DNA from: Thermothelomyces thermophilus ATCC 42464
Lineage: Eukaryota; Ascomycota; Sordariomycetes; Sordariales; Chaetomiaceae
Reading direction: 5' to 3'
NCBI RefSeq assembly: GCF_000226095.1
Contig: NC_016473.1
Span: forward strand, 2,666,001-2,730,000
Length of the DNA stretch: 64,000 bases
The notes under the pieces are model-generated. The model was not told the origin of the DNA. It saw only the letters and a program-made list of their open reading frames with translations, and made no database searches. Both the position numbers and the translations under genes were made by a program. Position 1 is the stretch's first letter; each line of letters opens with the position of its first letter. This document shows positions 52,897 to 64,000 of the stretch, in pieces.

Positions 52897-55459
52897 GGTG
52901 GCTGGTGGTTGGTTTGAAATCGGGAGAGTCGACGTCTTGATATCGGGAGGGTTCGCTGCTGGGGAGAATCACGGTCGACCCAAAACTCCGCTGCGAGTAT
53001 GGAAGAGAGAGGGAGAGAGGGAACGCAGAGGGCAGAAGGAGGCGAGAGAGAGAAGGACCATCCTATATACTCGAGATCTGGCCTGGGTGGTGGGGGTGTC
53101 GAGGCCGACAAGCGGTCGAGCAAAATGGGACGAGGTACCGTCCCCCATCCCCCCCTTGCTCCGGGAACAGGCCCGGCACGAGAGGCGGGTTGCTTGGAGG
53201 CTCGCGCCGCTCGTAGTTCGGTTTCACGACGGGGCCAGCCTTCGAGTGGGCGTGTGGGCGGCGAAAGTTGACCGCAAAACCCACACGGGGGCCGCCCCTG
53301 TTGCGGGACGAGTGGCCACCTCTTGGCAAGTGCTTGGTCTTGAACCGCGCCGGTTTTCGCTCGCTCTGGAAGTACGGCATCACCCCTCCTCTTCATCCCA
53401 CGCCGCGTCCGAGATGCCACCCTTTCTCCGCCTCCCTGGGTTGTGTTCGCCAAATCCCAAACCGCAAGCGTGCTGCGGTGATCACAACTCTTGCCACTGA
53501 CGATCCCGGCCATCGATGTTCTCCAAGATGGCCGTCGTTATTTTTCTGTCGCGCAACAGCGTCACGAACACGGTTTGTCCGCCGCCCTTATCGATAGCAA
53601 CTTCAAGGTCTGATTGGCGATTTTGTTGGAGAAAGCCATGCTTGAGATGCCCCGCATGCTCGCGTGCCCTCCCTGTCGAAATCGGATCTCGAGATGCATG
53701 GGTCGCGGCTCTCCAAGAAGGGGGCCTCGCGTTTTGTCATTGGGAAACTTATCCGCGGAAGTCGATTGGCCGCCTCAACCTATGGATAAATTTGACTTGG
53801 TAATCTCTTTCTGGCGGGGTCGGCGGGAGTTCATCCCGAGCGATTGGGCTCCGAGTTGGTGGGGGCCAGCTAACTCGGCCAAATTGAGGATAATCTCTCG
53901 TTCCGATTTGTTTTCGCATGGTCTCCGACTTCGCTGGCAGCGACTGCCAATGTCTATCGGTGCCGCCTCCGGATCCTTCCGTATTTGGCAAGTGAGAGGA
54001 AGGAACCCAGCTTCCTGCACGCCCTAGGGCTGCCGAGAGCGGGTTGGGCCATTTTTCCGAGCTCCCAATCATCCACCACAATCGCACCGCTTATCTTGGG
54101 TTGCTAAAGACAACTGGTAATGCATTTTGGTAGACGTCGATGATAGGCAAACTGGATTCGGTCCGTTCGTCTCTCATCTCGAGCCCTCCTTGACTGACAT
54201 GGTCGTGTTTGTCCGTGTCTCGTTTCGGCCTGCAGTCAACCCCCGTCAACCCGCCTCTTGCTTCCCGGCAACCATCAATTTTCGGAATGTCGACGACGGC
54301 GATGACACTAAGGACGGCGACGTGTGTCTGTCTGAATCGGCAGCATGTGCATGTCTGGGCAGGCGATCTCCAGGGCTGTGGTTGGCATTACCACTCTGTC
54401 CGCATGGAGCTGGAAGCACCGAGTAACTAATTCCAACCTCTTCGTCTCCTTGGTGGAGAGCACCTCCGTATATTGGGTCGTGGGGAGCCTCGGACTTTGT
54501 CGAACCTCGACGGAGAAAAAGAGATGGCCTCGGGCTTCGAGAAAAGAAGGGAAGCCTCGTGGCCTTATGTATCCCAAGCCTCTCACATGCCTACAAGGGC
54601 CTTCATCTTGGCCGCGGTCTCACGGCCTCACAAACGGTTTGATATCCTTATCAGCGCGTCCTTCCTGGAGGTTCTGCTACCGTGGTTACACTTGAGCGTG
54701 CGACATGTGCCCAGCTACACAAACGTACGCATGCAGGGTCCTGTCTTCAGTGGGGGCCGCGGCGATAACCTTATCTGCGTGGGGATCTCGAAGTCCTGAT
54801 GGGTCGGAATCCACCGAGTCTATGTACGGAATAAGTGTTTCCGGGTGTTTCTGACACGTTCCCATCTCTTATCAGCTTCCGCGTTACCTGGCCACCTTCT
54901 TCCGAACCCCCAATGCAACTAAGAGAAGGCGGGAAAGAGGCGGCAGCGATATGATTATGATCGTGCAGTAATGATCTGGCGATCCCGCACACAAGAAAGT
55001 AAAAATAACGTACGGCCTACACAAACGAGTACGTTGCGAGTGCCGGTGAGTATGCCTATGGTTCTTTGCGGTAAGACCAAGGAAAAAAAAGACCAAGAAC
55101 ACTCTAGTGTGCATACACTAGGGTCGTTCACACTAGTGCAAAGGGGTATGTCGGGGCCTCCTTGTTCTGTCCCGGACGGACTCGTCCTAGCCGTGAGGCT
55201 ATCTTGAAGCCCCCGCGCCCCCGGACATTGTTGTGCATGAACTCAATCCTGCCATGTAGCTCGCGAGTATTTGGAGGATGCCCTTTCTTGTGACAACCTC
55301 TTTAGCTCCCCCGGATCTTAAGCTGCGCCTTGCATCCATCGCTTTGCGCCTTAAGAACATGTAATTAAATATAAACATGCAGAAATGATATGAGTTTGGA
55401 ATAGCCGCTGGTAACCTCAGCTGGTGGTAAAAGTATGAGGATCATGCATAAGAAAATAC
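52897..55459. other. long intergenic region upstream of gdhA
   Basis: The first ~300 bp are the gdhA promoter: CT-rich on the minus strand (about 52990-53060). Beyond that only short frames. No gene recognised. Confidence 0.45.
53064..53070 (-). promoter_or_regulatory. TATA box of gdhA
   Basis: GTATATA on the coding strand, 170 bp before the ATG and followed by a CT-rich tract. This is the layout of strong fungal housekeeping promoters. Confidence 0.55.
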
Positions 55460-55698
55460 TGTTATAGCATTGAGGTACTCGGAGGCCAGGCTTGGCCGAC
55501 CTACTGCCAGGGACGACGGACCAGGGTTCAGCATGTATTTAGAGAGCTTCCACCAGTGCCTCCGGCACTTGACAGTATCCGTAATCAACAATCATCACCA
55601 CTTCTGAGGACCATACGAGAGTTCCAGCAGTGCCTGCCACAGCGCTTACACCGCGGTGGTTGACCATATTTGCAGCACCACCCTGCCGTGCTGTAGCA
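55460..55698 (+). mobile_element. solo LTR, copy 3
   Basis: About 239 bp, TG...CA ends (TGTTATAGC ... CTGTAGCA), aligning over its length with the copies at 13364 and 35762 but the most diverged in its first 60 bp. It is flanked by near-identical 5-mers (AATAC and AAGAC). No internal region. Likely the oldest of the three or a sister subfamily. Confidence 0.68.
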
Positions 55699-56382
55699 AA
55701 GACCCTCTTGTAAATCGACCAGGAAGCTACTTCAAGGCGCTACAGCCAGGAGGCGATCCAAGTATATTTGAACTTCTACTATACCATCACCGTGAACCGA
55801 GACCGCGTAGGGGCCGTGCACTTTTTTTACTGCAACCCCCTTTATTTCCTTCTCTCCCCTTTCAACCATGGCGGGTATCCATCATCAATCCCATCCTCTC
55901 TCCGGATAATTCAGAAAACAACTAGGGCCAATGGCCACATTGGTGAAGAATAAAGAGAAAGAGGAAAAAAGCAAAAAATCCCATCCTAACGCCCTCTGCT
56001 GAAGCTACATGCGCGTCCGAGGTACACAGAGACATCGTGCAGGCAGGTTGGCGAGCAACACAGCCCAATTGGTGACAGTCAACGAAAGATTTGAGGGCTG
56101 ATAGCGAGGTCAAGATTGTTGAGATCTTCGTTGATGGGGCCTGATCCAGAAGGGCCTAGTACGAAGTACTTGGGTCTATCAGGAAACCGTCTTACAAGAA
56201 GCATGGAGGCGAAAAGCAAGAACACCGCCAAACCCCAGCCAGACCAGACTCGAGTCATCTAGTACAACCCCAACGTCCTGTCTTTTCTCGTCTGGGCAAA
56301 GTGGAATTAAAGAAATAGAAGAGAGAGAGGGGGAGAGAGAGAGAGAACGAGAGAAATAGGAGCTTGGCCAGGCGGCGCCGCG
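55699..56382. other. intergenic, no gene seen
   Basis: A purine-rich GA stretch (56310-56355) lies just beyond the 3' end of the rds1-like gene. Nothing else. Confidence 0.45.
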
Positions 56383-57412
56383 TTACGAGACTTGCATCAC
56401 CATGGGCCCAGCCACGATGATGTCGTCGGTGAGCACGCCGTTGAGCGGGGCGGCGCTGGCCAGGTTGACGTAGGTGATGCCGGCCAGGCCCTCGGGTACG
56501 ACGCAGCCGGCAGCCTGGTCGAAGGGGGTGAAAGTGGTGCCGCCGGGGATGCCGCCGGTGGTGAAGGCGCAGTGGGTAGCCGAGGCGGCGGCGTCGCTGC
56601 GCAGCTGGACGGTGGCACCCGCGGCGACCGCCTTGGGGGAGGCGCCTTCGGGCATGGCGAGCGCGGGGAAGGCGGTCAGGATGAGGTTGGAGCCCTCCGG
56701 GCAGCTCTCGATGAAGGGGGCGGCGAGGGAGAAGACTTGGCGGGGCGAGAGCGGGGTGTCGAAGGCCTGGGGTACGGGGATGCTGCCCGAGGCGGCCCGG
56801 ATGAAGGTCTGGTGGCGGGCCTCGACGGTGAGGATGGAGCCGGCGGTGGTGAGGATGGAACCGGACGAGAGGAGGGCGGCGGCGCCGAGGTAGGCGGATA
56901 CGCCAACGTTCTCGAGAACGGCGGCCGTAGCGACCATGCCGGCGGCGTCGGTGAAGCCAAATTTATAGGTGCACGGCTGCACGGGCTGGACGCCTGCCTG
57001 GGCGATGGCGCTCTGCAGGAGCACGACATGCTCCTGTTCTGTCTTGCCGACCTTGAGGAGGGCGTCGATCTGTTGCTGGTCGAGGCCGAGCGCTTGGAAA
57101 TCGGTTGCTGGGAACTTGGCGAACCCTTGCTGGTAAAAGGTCGCTTCAAGCCACTCGAGCGTGAGTGCACTTGGAAAAGAAAAAGTTAGCCTTGTGTGGG
57201 AGGCGCTTAGAGAGGTGGTGTTATTCTTCTTCTTACAATTGCAGGATGTCGATATCGTTAAGACCCAGCGCCGCCGCAGCCTCATTTTGACGCTTTGCGT
57301 GCTCGTATATCCTCATCTGGTCCTTGCTCAACTTTGGAAGCGCTGGTAGTGCCGATGAGACGGCCGCCAGACCCGCCATTGCAATCCCAAGAGTCTTCCT
57401 GAACGAAGGCAT
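56383..57412 (-). CDS. rds1: Rds1-like secreted ferritin-fold protein
   Basis: Exons 57412-57237 and 57169-56383 give 320 aa. An N-terminal signal peptide is clear (MPSFRKTLGIAMAGLAAVSS, cleavage near ALP). The ferritin-like four-helix domain (PF13668 type) follows, with LQFALTLEWLEATFYQQGF spliced at the Phe codon, EHVVLLQSAI, and VLENVGVSAYLGAAALL then TVEARHQTFIRA. These carry the Glu/His pairs typical of the fold. The C-terminal part (~190-320) is a Gly/Ala/Pro-rich beta domain seen in fungal Rds1 proteins. S. pombe rds1 responds to nutrient and stress signals; the molecular function is not known. The acceptor is AAG, which is unusual, but phase and family sequence require it. Confidence 0.85.
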
Positions 57413-60337
57413 TGTTGTTGATGCCGAGTGTGCCTTTCAAAAATCTTTGAGTCGCCTTTTTCTTCCCTTCTTCTTTCCCTATCGGGTGGGACGTAAAGTT
57501 CCCGGCGCGCGGCGGCAGTGAGCTAGTGAGTGTCGGATGATATGATGGAAAAGTAAAGACCAGTCCGGCTGTAGAATCGAAGGCCCGCCTTGAGGTAATA
57601 CAAATGATAATAGTACAGTAAGGGAATGCTGAGCCTTGTACCCGGAGCGAAGGAAGGACAGGCTGAGCCGCTTGAAGGAAGGTGAAAGCAGACCAGCGCT
57701 TTACGCGAGCACGGAGAAGAAAACGAAAGGCGGGCGATGGCGGATGGGGGATGGGGGATGGGGAGGGAAGGAAGAGGGCAATCCTAGCATATGTAAGTAG
57801 GACACAATCAGCCTTGAATCAGAGCGGCTGCCGGGATCGCCTCCTCCCTTACGCCGGACTGCGATTAGCCCGCGGGTGTTGGTCTTTCCGGCTCCGCTTC
57901 ATACACTACACTACAACCGCAACCCTGGCACGCTTGGACAGGGAAGCGGCATTATAGGAAGGAGCAGAGGTTGCTTACACTACTGCACCTACAGAACGGT
58001 TGCGTCTGGGTTAGCTATCTGCCGGAACCCACTGATAGAAACGCTCGGGGCACACGCCCAGCCCCCGACGTCGGGCTAATGTTGCCTCGTCAGGGCTCAG
58101 GGACTCGAGTCTGGGCCTGATCCGGTTAGAGTAGCGGCATTGCCAAGAGGAACTTCAGATGGTAAGGAGCGAGGATAAGACATTTGGCACGTTTCGTTTC
58201 CCTGATGCTGCCCTATAGTACTCCGCAGTGGTGTATAATAGTGCATGTATGTACATAACATACCTATTGTATGTACATAGTGTACATCCGTACATACCCA
58301 GCAGCATTCCCCTGTTCTGCGGCGTCAATCTCAAAAACCAATTAGGCCCGTTGGCGGATACGGAAAATGGACATGATGCTGGAATTAACCAATCACACCG
58401 ACATCTGCGAGAGCATTAAGGTTGGGATGGAAATGCAGTATGCTCGGAGGAGAGCAATGTATCTGCATCCCCACTGCCCCGGATGTCGGTTCGCTTGCTG
58501 GGGGCCCGCTGAGCATTCCGCACACTGCGCGGGACCAGCCAATAGCAGTTAGTTACAGCACGAGCGAAGGCGGATTGCCAAGGACTCCCCAGGGGTTGTA
58601 AAGTTACCATACACCACGAGGGAAATGCAGCAGTGGCGATGTTCGTCTCAGGCTTGTTTCAACTTGGGCGGACCGCATCGGCTCCGAGGGAGCGGGGGAA
58701 ATCCTGTATCTGCGTTTGCGACGACATGTTCTGCTTCCGGAGGATGCCCCCGCCCTTCAGATTGTCCTCCTCTGAGGAACGTGTATGTGTGTGTTCCCCT
58801 AAAACGACAGGACCATGCGACCTCGACAGCCAGGAGAACGTAACGTATGGGACGAATCTGCGGCTTCGGCCACCGTCTACCCATGACTCGGGCCGGCTTC
58901 TTTGCAACGCACGTCAAGTTAAATTTGACAAGCTTTGATAGCCCCATGCCGAGGCTCGCTTGCACCGAGGCAACAACCTTGATGAGAGAGCCGTGTGCAC
59001 CAGGGTCTAATGTTGCCCTCAATGTCGCCATCCCATCCTGCAAGGCAAGACTCGGGAACAAGATACTTGCTGTACGGAGTACCGCCGGGGTAATTCGAAC
59101 ATGCACCGAGTGCGGAGGATGCCAGGTATGTACTGTGCCTCGGTGGTATTTCCCGCCCGTAAACCATAACGGGTTCCTGAATTGCACCGGTCGATACTTC
59201 GGGATCGCGCGTGGGCCGATCGGGAGTTGAGTTCCCTTGGAAGTTCCTCTTATTGCAACAACGGATGCCGAATGACATGCCATAGATCAATTCAGGTCTC
59301 TTCGAGAAGAGGGCTACTAAATGTTCCCTTTCTGGCTGGCGTACAGCACCTACCTGGAAGTTTTGTCGAGAAGATTGTTCCTTCCCTCCTTTGGTCATCG
59401 GGCCCAGGCATCAACCACTGTACGCACCTAACCAGAATTGCCTTACATGAAGTTCTTAAATGCCTGAGCGTAGTAGTGTAGCGTATTAGGCAACGTTCAT
59501 ACCTCAAAGTGTCCCCAACTTATTCTTGGACTCTACGACAGTTGGCTTGACATGCCGAGTTGTTTCGGGAAGGTGATGTCAATTCTAGATGGAAGCCATC
59601 CACTCGTTGGGGATGCAGAAGCCACAAGTCAAAGCCCAGCGTTCGGTCCGGGCCTGGAAAGCTTTGCTGCGGTCGATCCTCTGCATCTCCATACCGGAGT
59701 CCAGTGCCTGGGGCTCCGAGAGCGGCCGATGCAGTGGATGTGGGTTGATCTACAGATCCCACGCTGTCTGAAGCACCTGCTGGCTATATATTATGCCGAC
59801 GGCGTGCTGTGCGTTTTGGCATGCTCCCAAGACAAGACTTGAAACCGATTGCAACACCACGCCCTTCCATCTGACGGGCATGATCTGCGAGCAATATGAT
59901 ACGAAAGCAATGCTTCCCGTACTATTAAATGGCTGCTTCTTGTGCCCCTGCTCTTCTCCTTCCCTTGACTTCTCACATCAATCGCAGCTGCACTCCATCC
60001 CTCCTAATCTCTTCCACCCTTTTGACTATGCACACGAGGAGCAAGGGACTGCTACCGTCCCTCACAGGACTATTTAGCGTCTGGAATCCTTCACGCGGGA
60101 GGAATGCGCCATACTGCGATTGCCACGCCAAAACAATATTATCCGAACGGGAGCCTCTCTATAAAAAGGCCCTTTATCAATCTCCCACTACTCACTCCCT
60201 CACTGCCTGCTGCCAACTTGATATACCAGACACTACCGAACCTCTGACTCTTCCCCTGTTTTCTCAGGTGCTTCACTGCGCGGCAATTATCACCTCACGC
60301 AATGACATTCCAAATGTCTTGTATAAGGCCAGGTAGC
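57413..60337. other. 2.9-kb gap, no gene seen
   Basis: The left 300 bp are the rds1 upstream region. A tandem GGGATGG run lies at 57744-57766. Between 58205 and 58300 there are GTACATA inverted words. TACGGAGTA occurs near 59072. No coding region recognised on either strand. Confidence 0.45.
60160..60166 (+). promoter_or_regulatory. TATA box of an unassigned plus-strand promoter
   Basis: TATAAAA followed by a pyrimidine-rich stretch (about 60175-60275) and an ATG at 60302, a typical fungal core promoter. The only gene downstream is ssd1 on the opposite strand, so the target is unknown. It could drive a short or antisense transcript. Confidence 0.35.
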
Positions 60338-63300
60338 CTAGAGCGCGTACGGGTTGAGAGACCGGATTGTCAGACACCTAGAGTCGTGTTAGCTGTGCCA
60401 AATTCTACAGGGAATAACATGAACTTACGGTGGGCTCTTGGTGAGATCAGTCTTCAGAATGACCGGCACCCGCGTCATCTCCGTCACATCCTGGATATAG
60501 TCACCCCCTTCCTCCCTGAGCTTGAACAACTTGAGGTACTTCTCCTTGTTCGTCAGACGCGTCTCCGGCACGTCGGCCGTGGGCACTTTGGAGTCCGACC
60601 GAGTGCGGTGGAGATCACCGGCCGCATCCGCGGGGGATCGCGTAGGCGATCCAGGAACGCTCTGTGTTGGCCGTTCCGCCAACGATGCTCCGGCCATCGC
60701 TTCCGTAATGTCCGACGCATTATCGGACACGTTGTCTTCGTCGTCATCAAATAGGGCATCGACGTCATCCGTTGAAATGGTACCCGTCTCCGTTTGCTTT
60801 CTTGTTGCCTCTTCGCGTTCCTTCTTGGCCCGCTCAGCCTCCTCGGCTTGGCGCGCAGCGGCCAGAGCGCTCGAATACCGCTGAGACAGGGCAGCCTTGG
60901 GGCGTTCGTCCTCGGGCACGTACGCAGAGCTGGGAACGCCCTTCTCCCAGTAGAGCTCCAGAATCCTCTTCTCCTTCCGGAACTCCGCCTTCTTCAAGGG
61001 AAGCTGGTCACAGTGCACCCGCTTCTCGAAGCCCCATTCAGGAATAAGAACATCGAAGGCCGACTCGTAGACACAGAGAACAATGCCTTCGCTGATCAAG
61101 TCGCCGTTCAATTCTTGACGCTTCTTATCCATGGCGCGGCACGCCTCAATGTGGATGCTCTGTTCTTGAGCATTCTGCGCCGAATCCTTCTTCGTGTTGC
61201 AAGCCTCAACCGTCTTCACGAGACTATCCAAATCCTCGTTGTACTCCACCTTGCCGTCAGAAAGGACGGCCTCCAGTTGTCGGTGGACTAGGATATCGGC
61301 GTAGCGTCTAGTCGGGCTGGTGAAGTGAGTATAGAGCGGCAGGTTGAGCGAGTAATGAGCCCAGAGGTGCTTGGCCGTCTTGCCCGCGATGAAATATTTG
61401 GCGCGTTGCATCGACTTGAGAAGCAGGGTCTCCATGCCCTTTCTGATATCAGCATCCTCGACTCGGAAGAGGCTGTTCTGGAGCGTGCCGCTGCTCGAAG
61501 AATCAATCTCATAACCGAGTGCCGTCATACGTTCCACAAAGGTCTGCAGACGGCGCGGAATAGGAGCTGCGTGACGACGCAGCAGCGCTTTCTCAGGCAG
61601 CGCGCGTGCCAAGCGCTGAGCAACAAACTCGTTGGCCTTGTGCATGAGTTCCTCAACCAATTCTGTCGCCGGGGTGGTATCGAAGATGTTATGCTTGACG
61701 GGAATGTTCTCATCATCCAATTGCTGCAAGAGACGCAAGGGGGCGATCGCTTCGCCGCCAGCACCTAGGCGTGTCTCGCGGAACTTCCGAGTCAGGCCCT
61801 TCAAGGAACCATTAGTAATCGTCTTAGTCGCATGATCCATATGGTGTAAACTCACGTTGAGCAGCTCAATGTCTTTAGCCTCCACAACCTCGTGGTTGAA
61901 CCCAGCGGTGCCAGAGATGGCCTCATCCATCTGCGAGAGCGAGAGCTTGCCGGCGCTCTTGACGATACTCTTCCCGATCCAGACATCGCCCTCGGCAACC
62001 GCGCCAGTCAACGGATTGACGTGGAAAACGACGCTGACAGTCAGTCGGTCTTGGTTCGGAATGAGCGAGCAGACCTCTCCCGACAGCTTTGGCGGAAGAA
62101 GTGCGCAGAATCGGTTGACAAGGTGAACTGCAGTGCCGCGCTTCTTTGCCTCGCGATCCAGCAGCGAATTAGGTTTGACAAAATGAGTAACATCTGGCAC
62201 GTGGATGCCAATCTCGATCTTGCCATCAGGCAAAGTTTTGACGTGAACACCATTTCCAAGCTCGGCGGAACCGTTCAAATCGAGAGTGAAGACCTTCTCG
62301 TCACGGAAATCCCTTCGAGAAGAGATGGCAGCCTCATCCTCCTTGGCTATCGTCCAGTCCTGGAGGCCTACGCTGCGCAGAACGGCCTCGGCGAACTCGT
62401 CCGACGAAAAGTTATTGTCTCGGAGGAGGGCGTCTGTCTCAACCTTGATATCACCCATTTTCCCAAGCTTCTCGACCAGGGTACCGAACGGGTGCAGTGA
62501 AGTAATGGGCCAGCGCTTGATGCAAGCCACGAAAATCTGATCGGCGTATTCTTGGTGCTTCTCAACAAAGTCGCGAGGAGCCTGCTCCGTCGGAATGGCG
62601 ATTAGGGGGACACGCTTGTCTGTCGGCTTGAACCAGACGATCTTGGGCTTCTCTTGTGTGCGAGACTCCGGCTGCCGCGACACGCCGCCGTCGCGTGCAG
62701 CTCGCTCAGCCTCCTGCTTCTCCTTGGTTGCCTGGCTGCTAGGACGGAGGAGACCCAGCGTGCCAGAGAACATCTGGCCCGCGACGCGCTCAATGACGGC
62801 AACGATGTGGCCGGCGTAAAGAGGTTTCTGCTCATCGCTGATCTCTTCCTCCTCAACAAGGAGCAGGCTCTGGCCCTCAACTTCAACGTCATCGTTCTTC
62901 TTCTGAGTGGGCCGCTGCCTGAGACTGCCACGGCGGCGAATTCCACCATCACCTGCGCCGTTATCGTCACCGTTGCCGCCAGCCTGGCCAGTGCCAGCAG
63001 TAGATCCGGAACGCGTATCAGTGATGTCCTTGCGTTTCTTCTTCTCCTCTTTCTCGCGTTTCTGGGCCCAGACCTCATCAACATCGAGGAGCTCAACGGC
63101 GACAAGATCTCCCTCGAGGGCACGGTTACGGTCCTTGCTGCCGCAGATGAAGATGTCGGCGTCAAGAAGACCATCCTGAGTCGAGACGTACGCATCGCTC
63201 CTGTTCTTCTTGTTCACTCGCAGAATGCCAGAAACAAGTTTACCATCAGCCAGGAGAGCGGGGAGCGAAGCCTGCGGCAAGTATGGGGTAAAGAGGGTCT

Positions 63301-64000
63301 TGCGCTGCTGCTGCTGCTGCTGCTGCTGAGACGGCTGGGCGCCCAATTGGGGAGCATGCTGGCTTGCCTGGAGCCCGGCCAGGTGCTGGCCATTCATGGA
63401 CGCAACCTGGAGAGCTTGCAGCTGATTGAGCTGCATGGGATTCAGCTGCTGGGCGCCGTAAATGTTGGGAATCATCATCTGGCCAGGGAGCTGCATCAGC
63501 TGAGGTTGGCCTGGATACTGGAAACCTCCCATGTTTGAGATGGACTGGTGGTTGACGGAGCTCCGGCTACGGTGGCCCGGCTGGAACCCCTGATTCTGAG
63601 CGGCACCGGTCTGGTCCTGGGCTTGGTTCTGACCTTGCGTGCGCCAGTTGCTGTCAAAGTTGCGGGACGAAGTGCGGACATGACCGCCACCAGCACCACG
63701 GCGGGGGAAGTCACCGCCAACAGCCATGCTCTGGCTGCGACCATGACCGCCGCGCCCGCCGCGGAAAGACGGAGCCGGTGCAGGGGTACTCTCGGGGCTC
63801 GCCTCCTTGTCCTTGTCCTTATCCTCCTGGGTTTCAGTGGAGGTCGAGGCACCGGGAGCAGGGAATTGAAAGGCAGAGGTGGTGCGCTTTCGCTGGGCGG
63901 CCTCGGCGGCCTTCTTAGCGTCGGCTAGAGCCAAGGAATGACGCCTCTGATGGCCGCCTCCAGAGCCGCCGCCGCGGCCGCCACGAGTGCCAGCATTCTC
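60338..64000 (-). CDS. gul-1: Ssd1/GUL-1 RNA-binding RNase II-like protein (5' end outside window)
   Basis: Translational regulator that binds cell-wall mRNAs and is a target of the NDR kinase Cbk1/COT-1 (family knowledge). The large exon runs from beyond 64000 to 60429 in one frame. A last 13-codon exon (60377-60338) after a 51-nt intron gives the conserved ending KSPPCLTIRSLNPYAL. The visible N-terminal region is disordered, Gln/Gly rich, with a CAG/CTG-coded Gln run (63306-63330) and HQRRHS at about 63956-63941, which fits the HxRRxS Cbk1 site. The cold-shock and RNB-like domains follow. The RNB aspartate cluster is changed (FTLDLNGSAELGNGVHV in place of DxxxxDLDDA), as in other Ssd1 proteins that lack nuclease activity. 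About 1,200 residues are in the window. Confidence 0.93.

Overview
This window is nuclear DNA of a filamentous ascomycete (Pezizomycotina). It is gene-dense and GC-rich in its coding parts. Genes are monocistronic and carry short introns of about 50-200 nt, mostly with GTANGN donors and CTRAC-type branch sites. The gene set (CPC-3/GCN2, Cut12, a GUL-1/Ssd1-type protein, Cwc2, a fungal NirK, a SesB-NACHT-WD40 protein) points to Sordariomycetes, probably Sordariales close to Chaetomiaceae. That placement rests on protein resemblance from memory, not on a search.

Layout. 0-7.7 kb: rbg1 (DRG-family GTPase, six exons with a 15-nt micro-exon), a repeat-bearing gap, and a large NLR-like protein with an N-terminal alpha/beta hydrolase domain. 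7.7-14.7 kb: a decayed accessory stretch with a deaminase gene carrying an in-frame stop, a 5'-truncated fructosamine-3-kinase, a gene shard, two copies of a ~250-bp duplicated 5' region (the other copy lies at 2.1 kb), one unrecognised ORF and one solo LTR. 14.7-32.2 kb: a conserved housekeeping block with cwc2, ureF, cut12, cpc-3, cdc34 and a UBA/UIM protein. 32.2-37 kb: a 1.9-kb gap, then a copper nitrite reductase (nirK) with a solo LTR 155 bp downstream. 37-43 kb: get4, a small protein of unknown function, and the DNA polymerase delta catalytic subunit. 43.7-48.6 kb: a 1,411-residue fusion of a GMC/cholesterol-oxidase-like flavoprotein to an alpha/beta hydrolase whose nucleophile elbow carries Cys. 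51-57.4 kb: NADP-glutamate dehydrogenase, a 3.5-kb gap with a third solo LTR, and an Rds1-like ferritin-fold protein. 60.3-64 kb: the ssd1/gul-1 homologue, which runs off the right edge.

There is no biosynthetic cluster and no operon. Related roles recur by chance or loose theme: nitrogen use (NADP-GDH, NirK, UreF, the amino-acid-starvation kinase CPC-3) and ubiquitin/proteostasis (Cdc34, the UBA/UIM protein, Get4). The most unusual items are the GMC-hydrolase fusion with a Cys nucleophile, the loss of one CysA zinc ligand in DNA polymerase delta, the rbg1 micro-exon, and the decayed 7.7-14.7 kb stretch with its duplicated 5' module. Exon boundaries were worked out by hand from splice signals, reading phase and family resemblance. 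Every joined model of an intact gene was checked to sum to a multiple of three.
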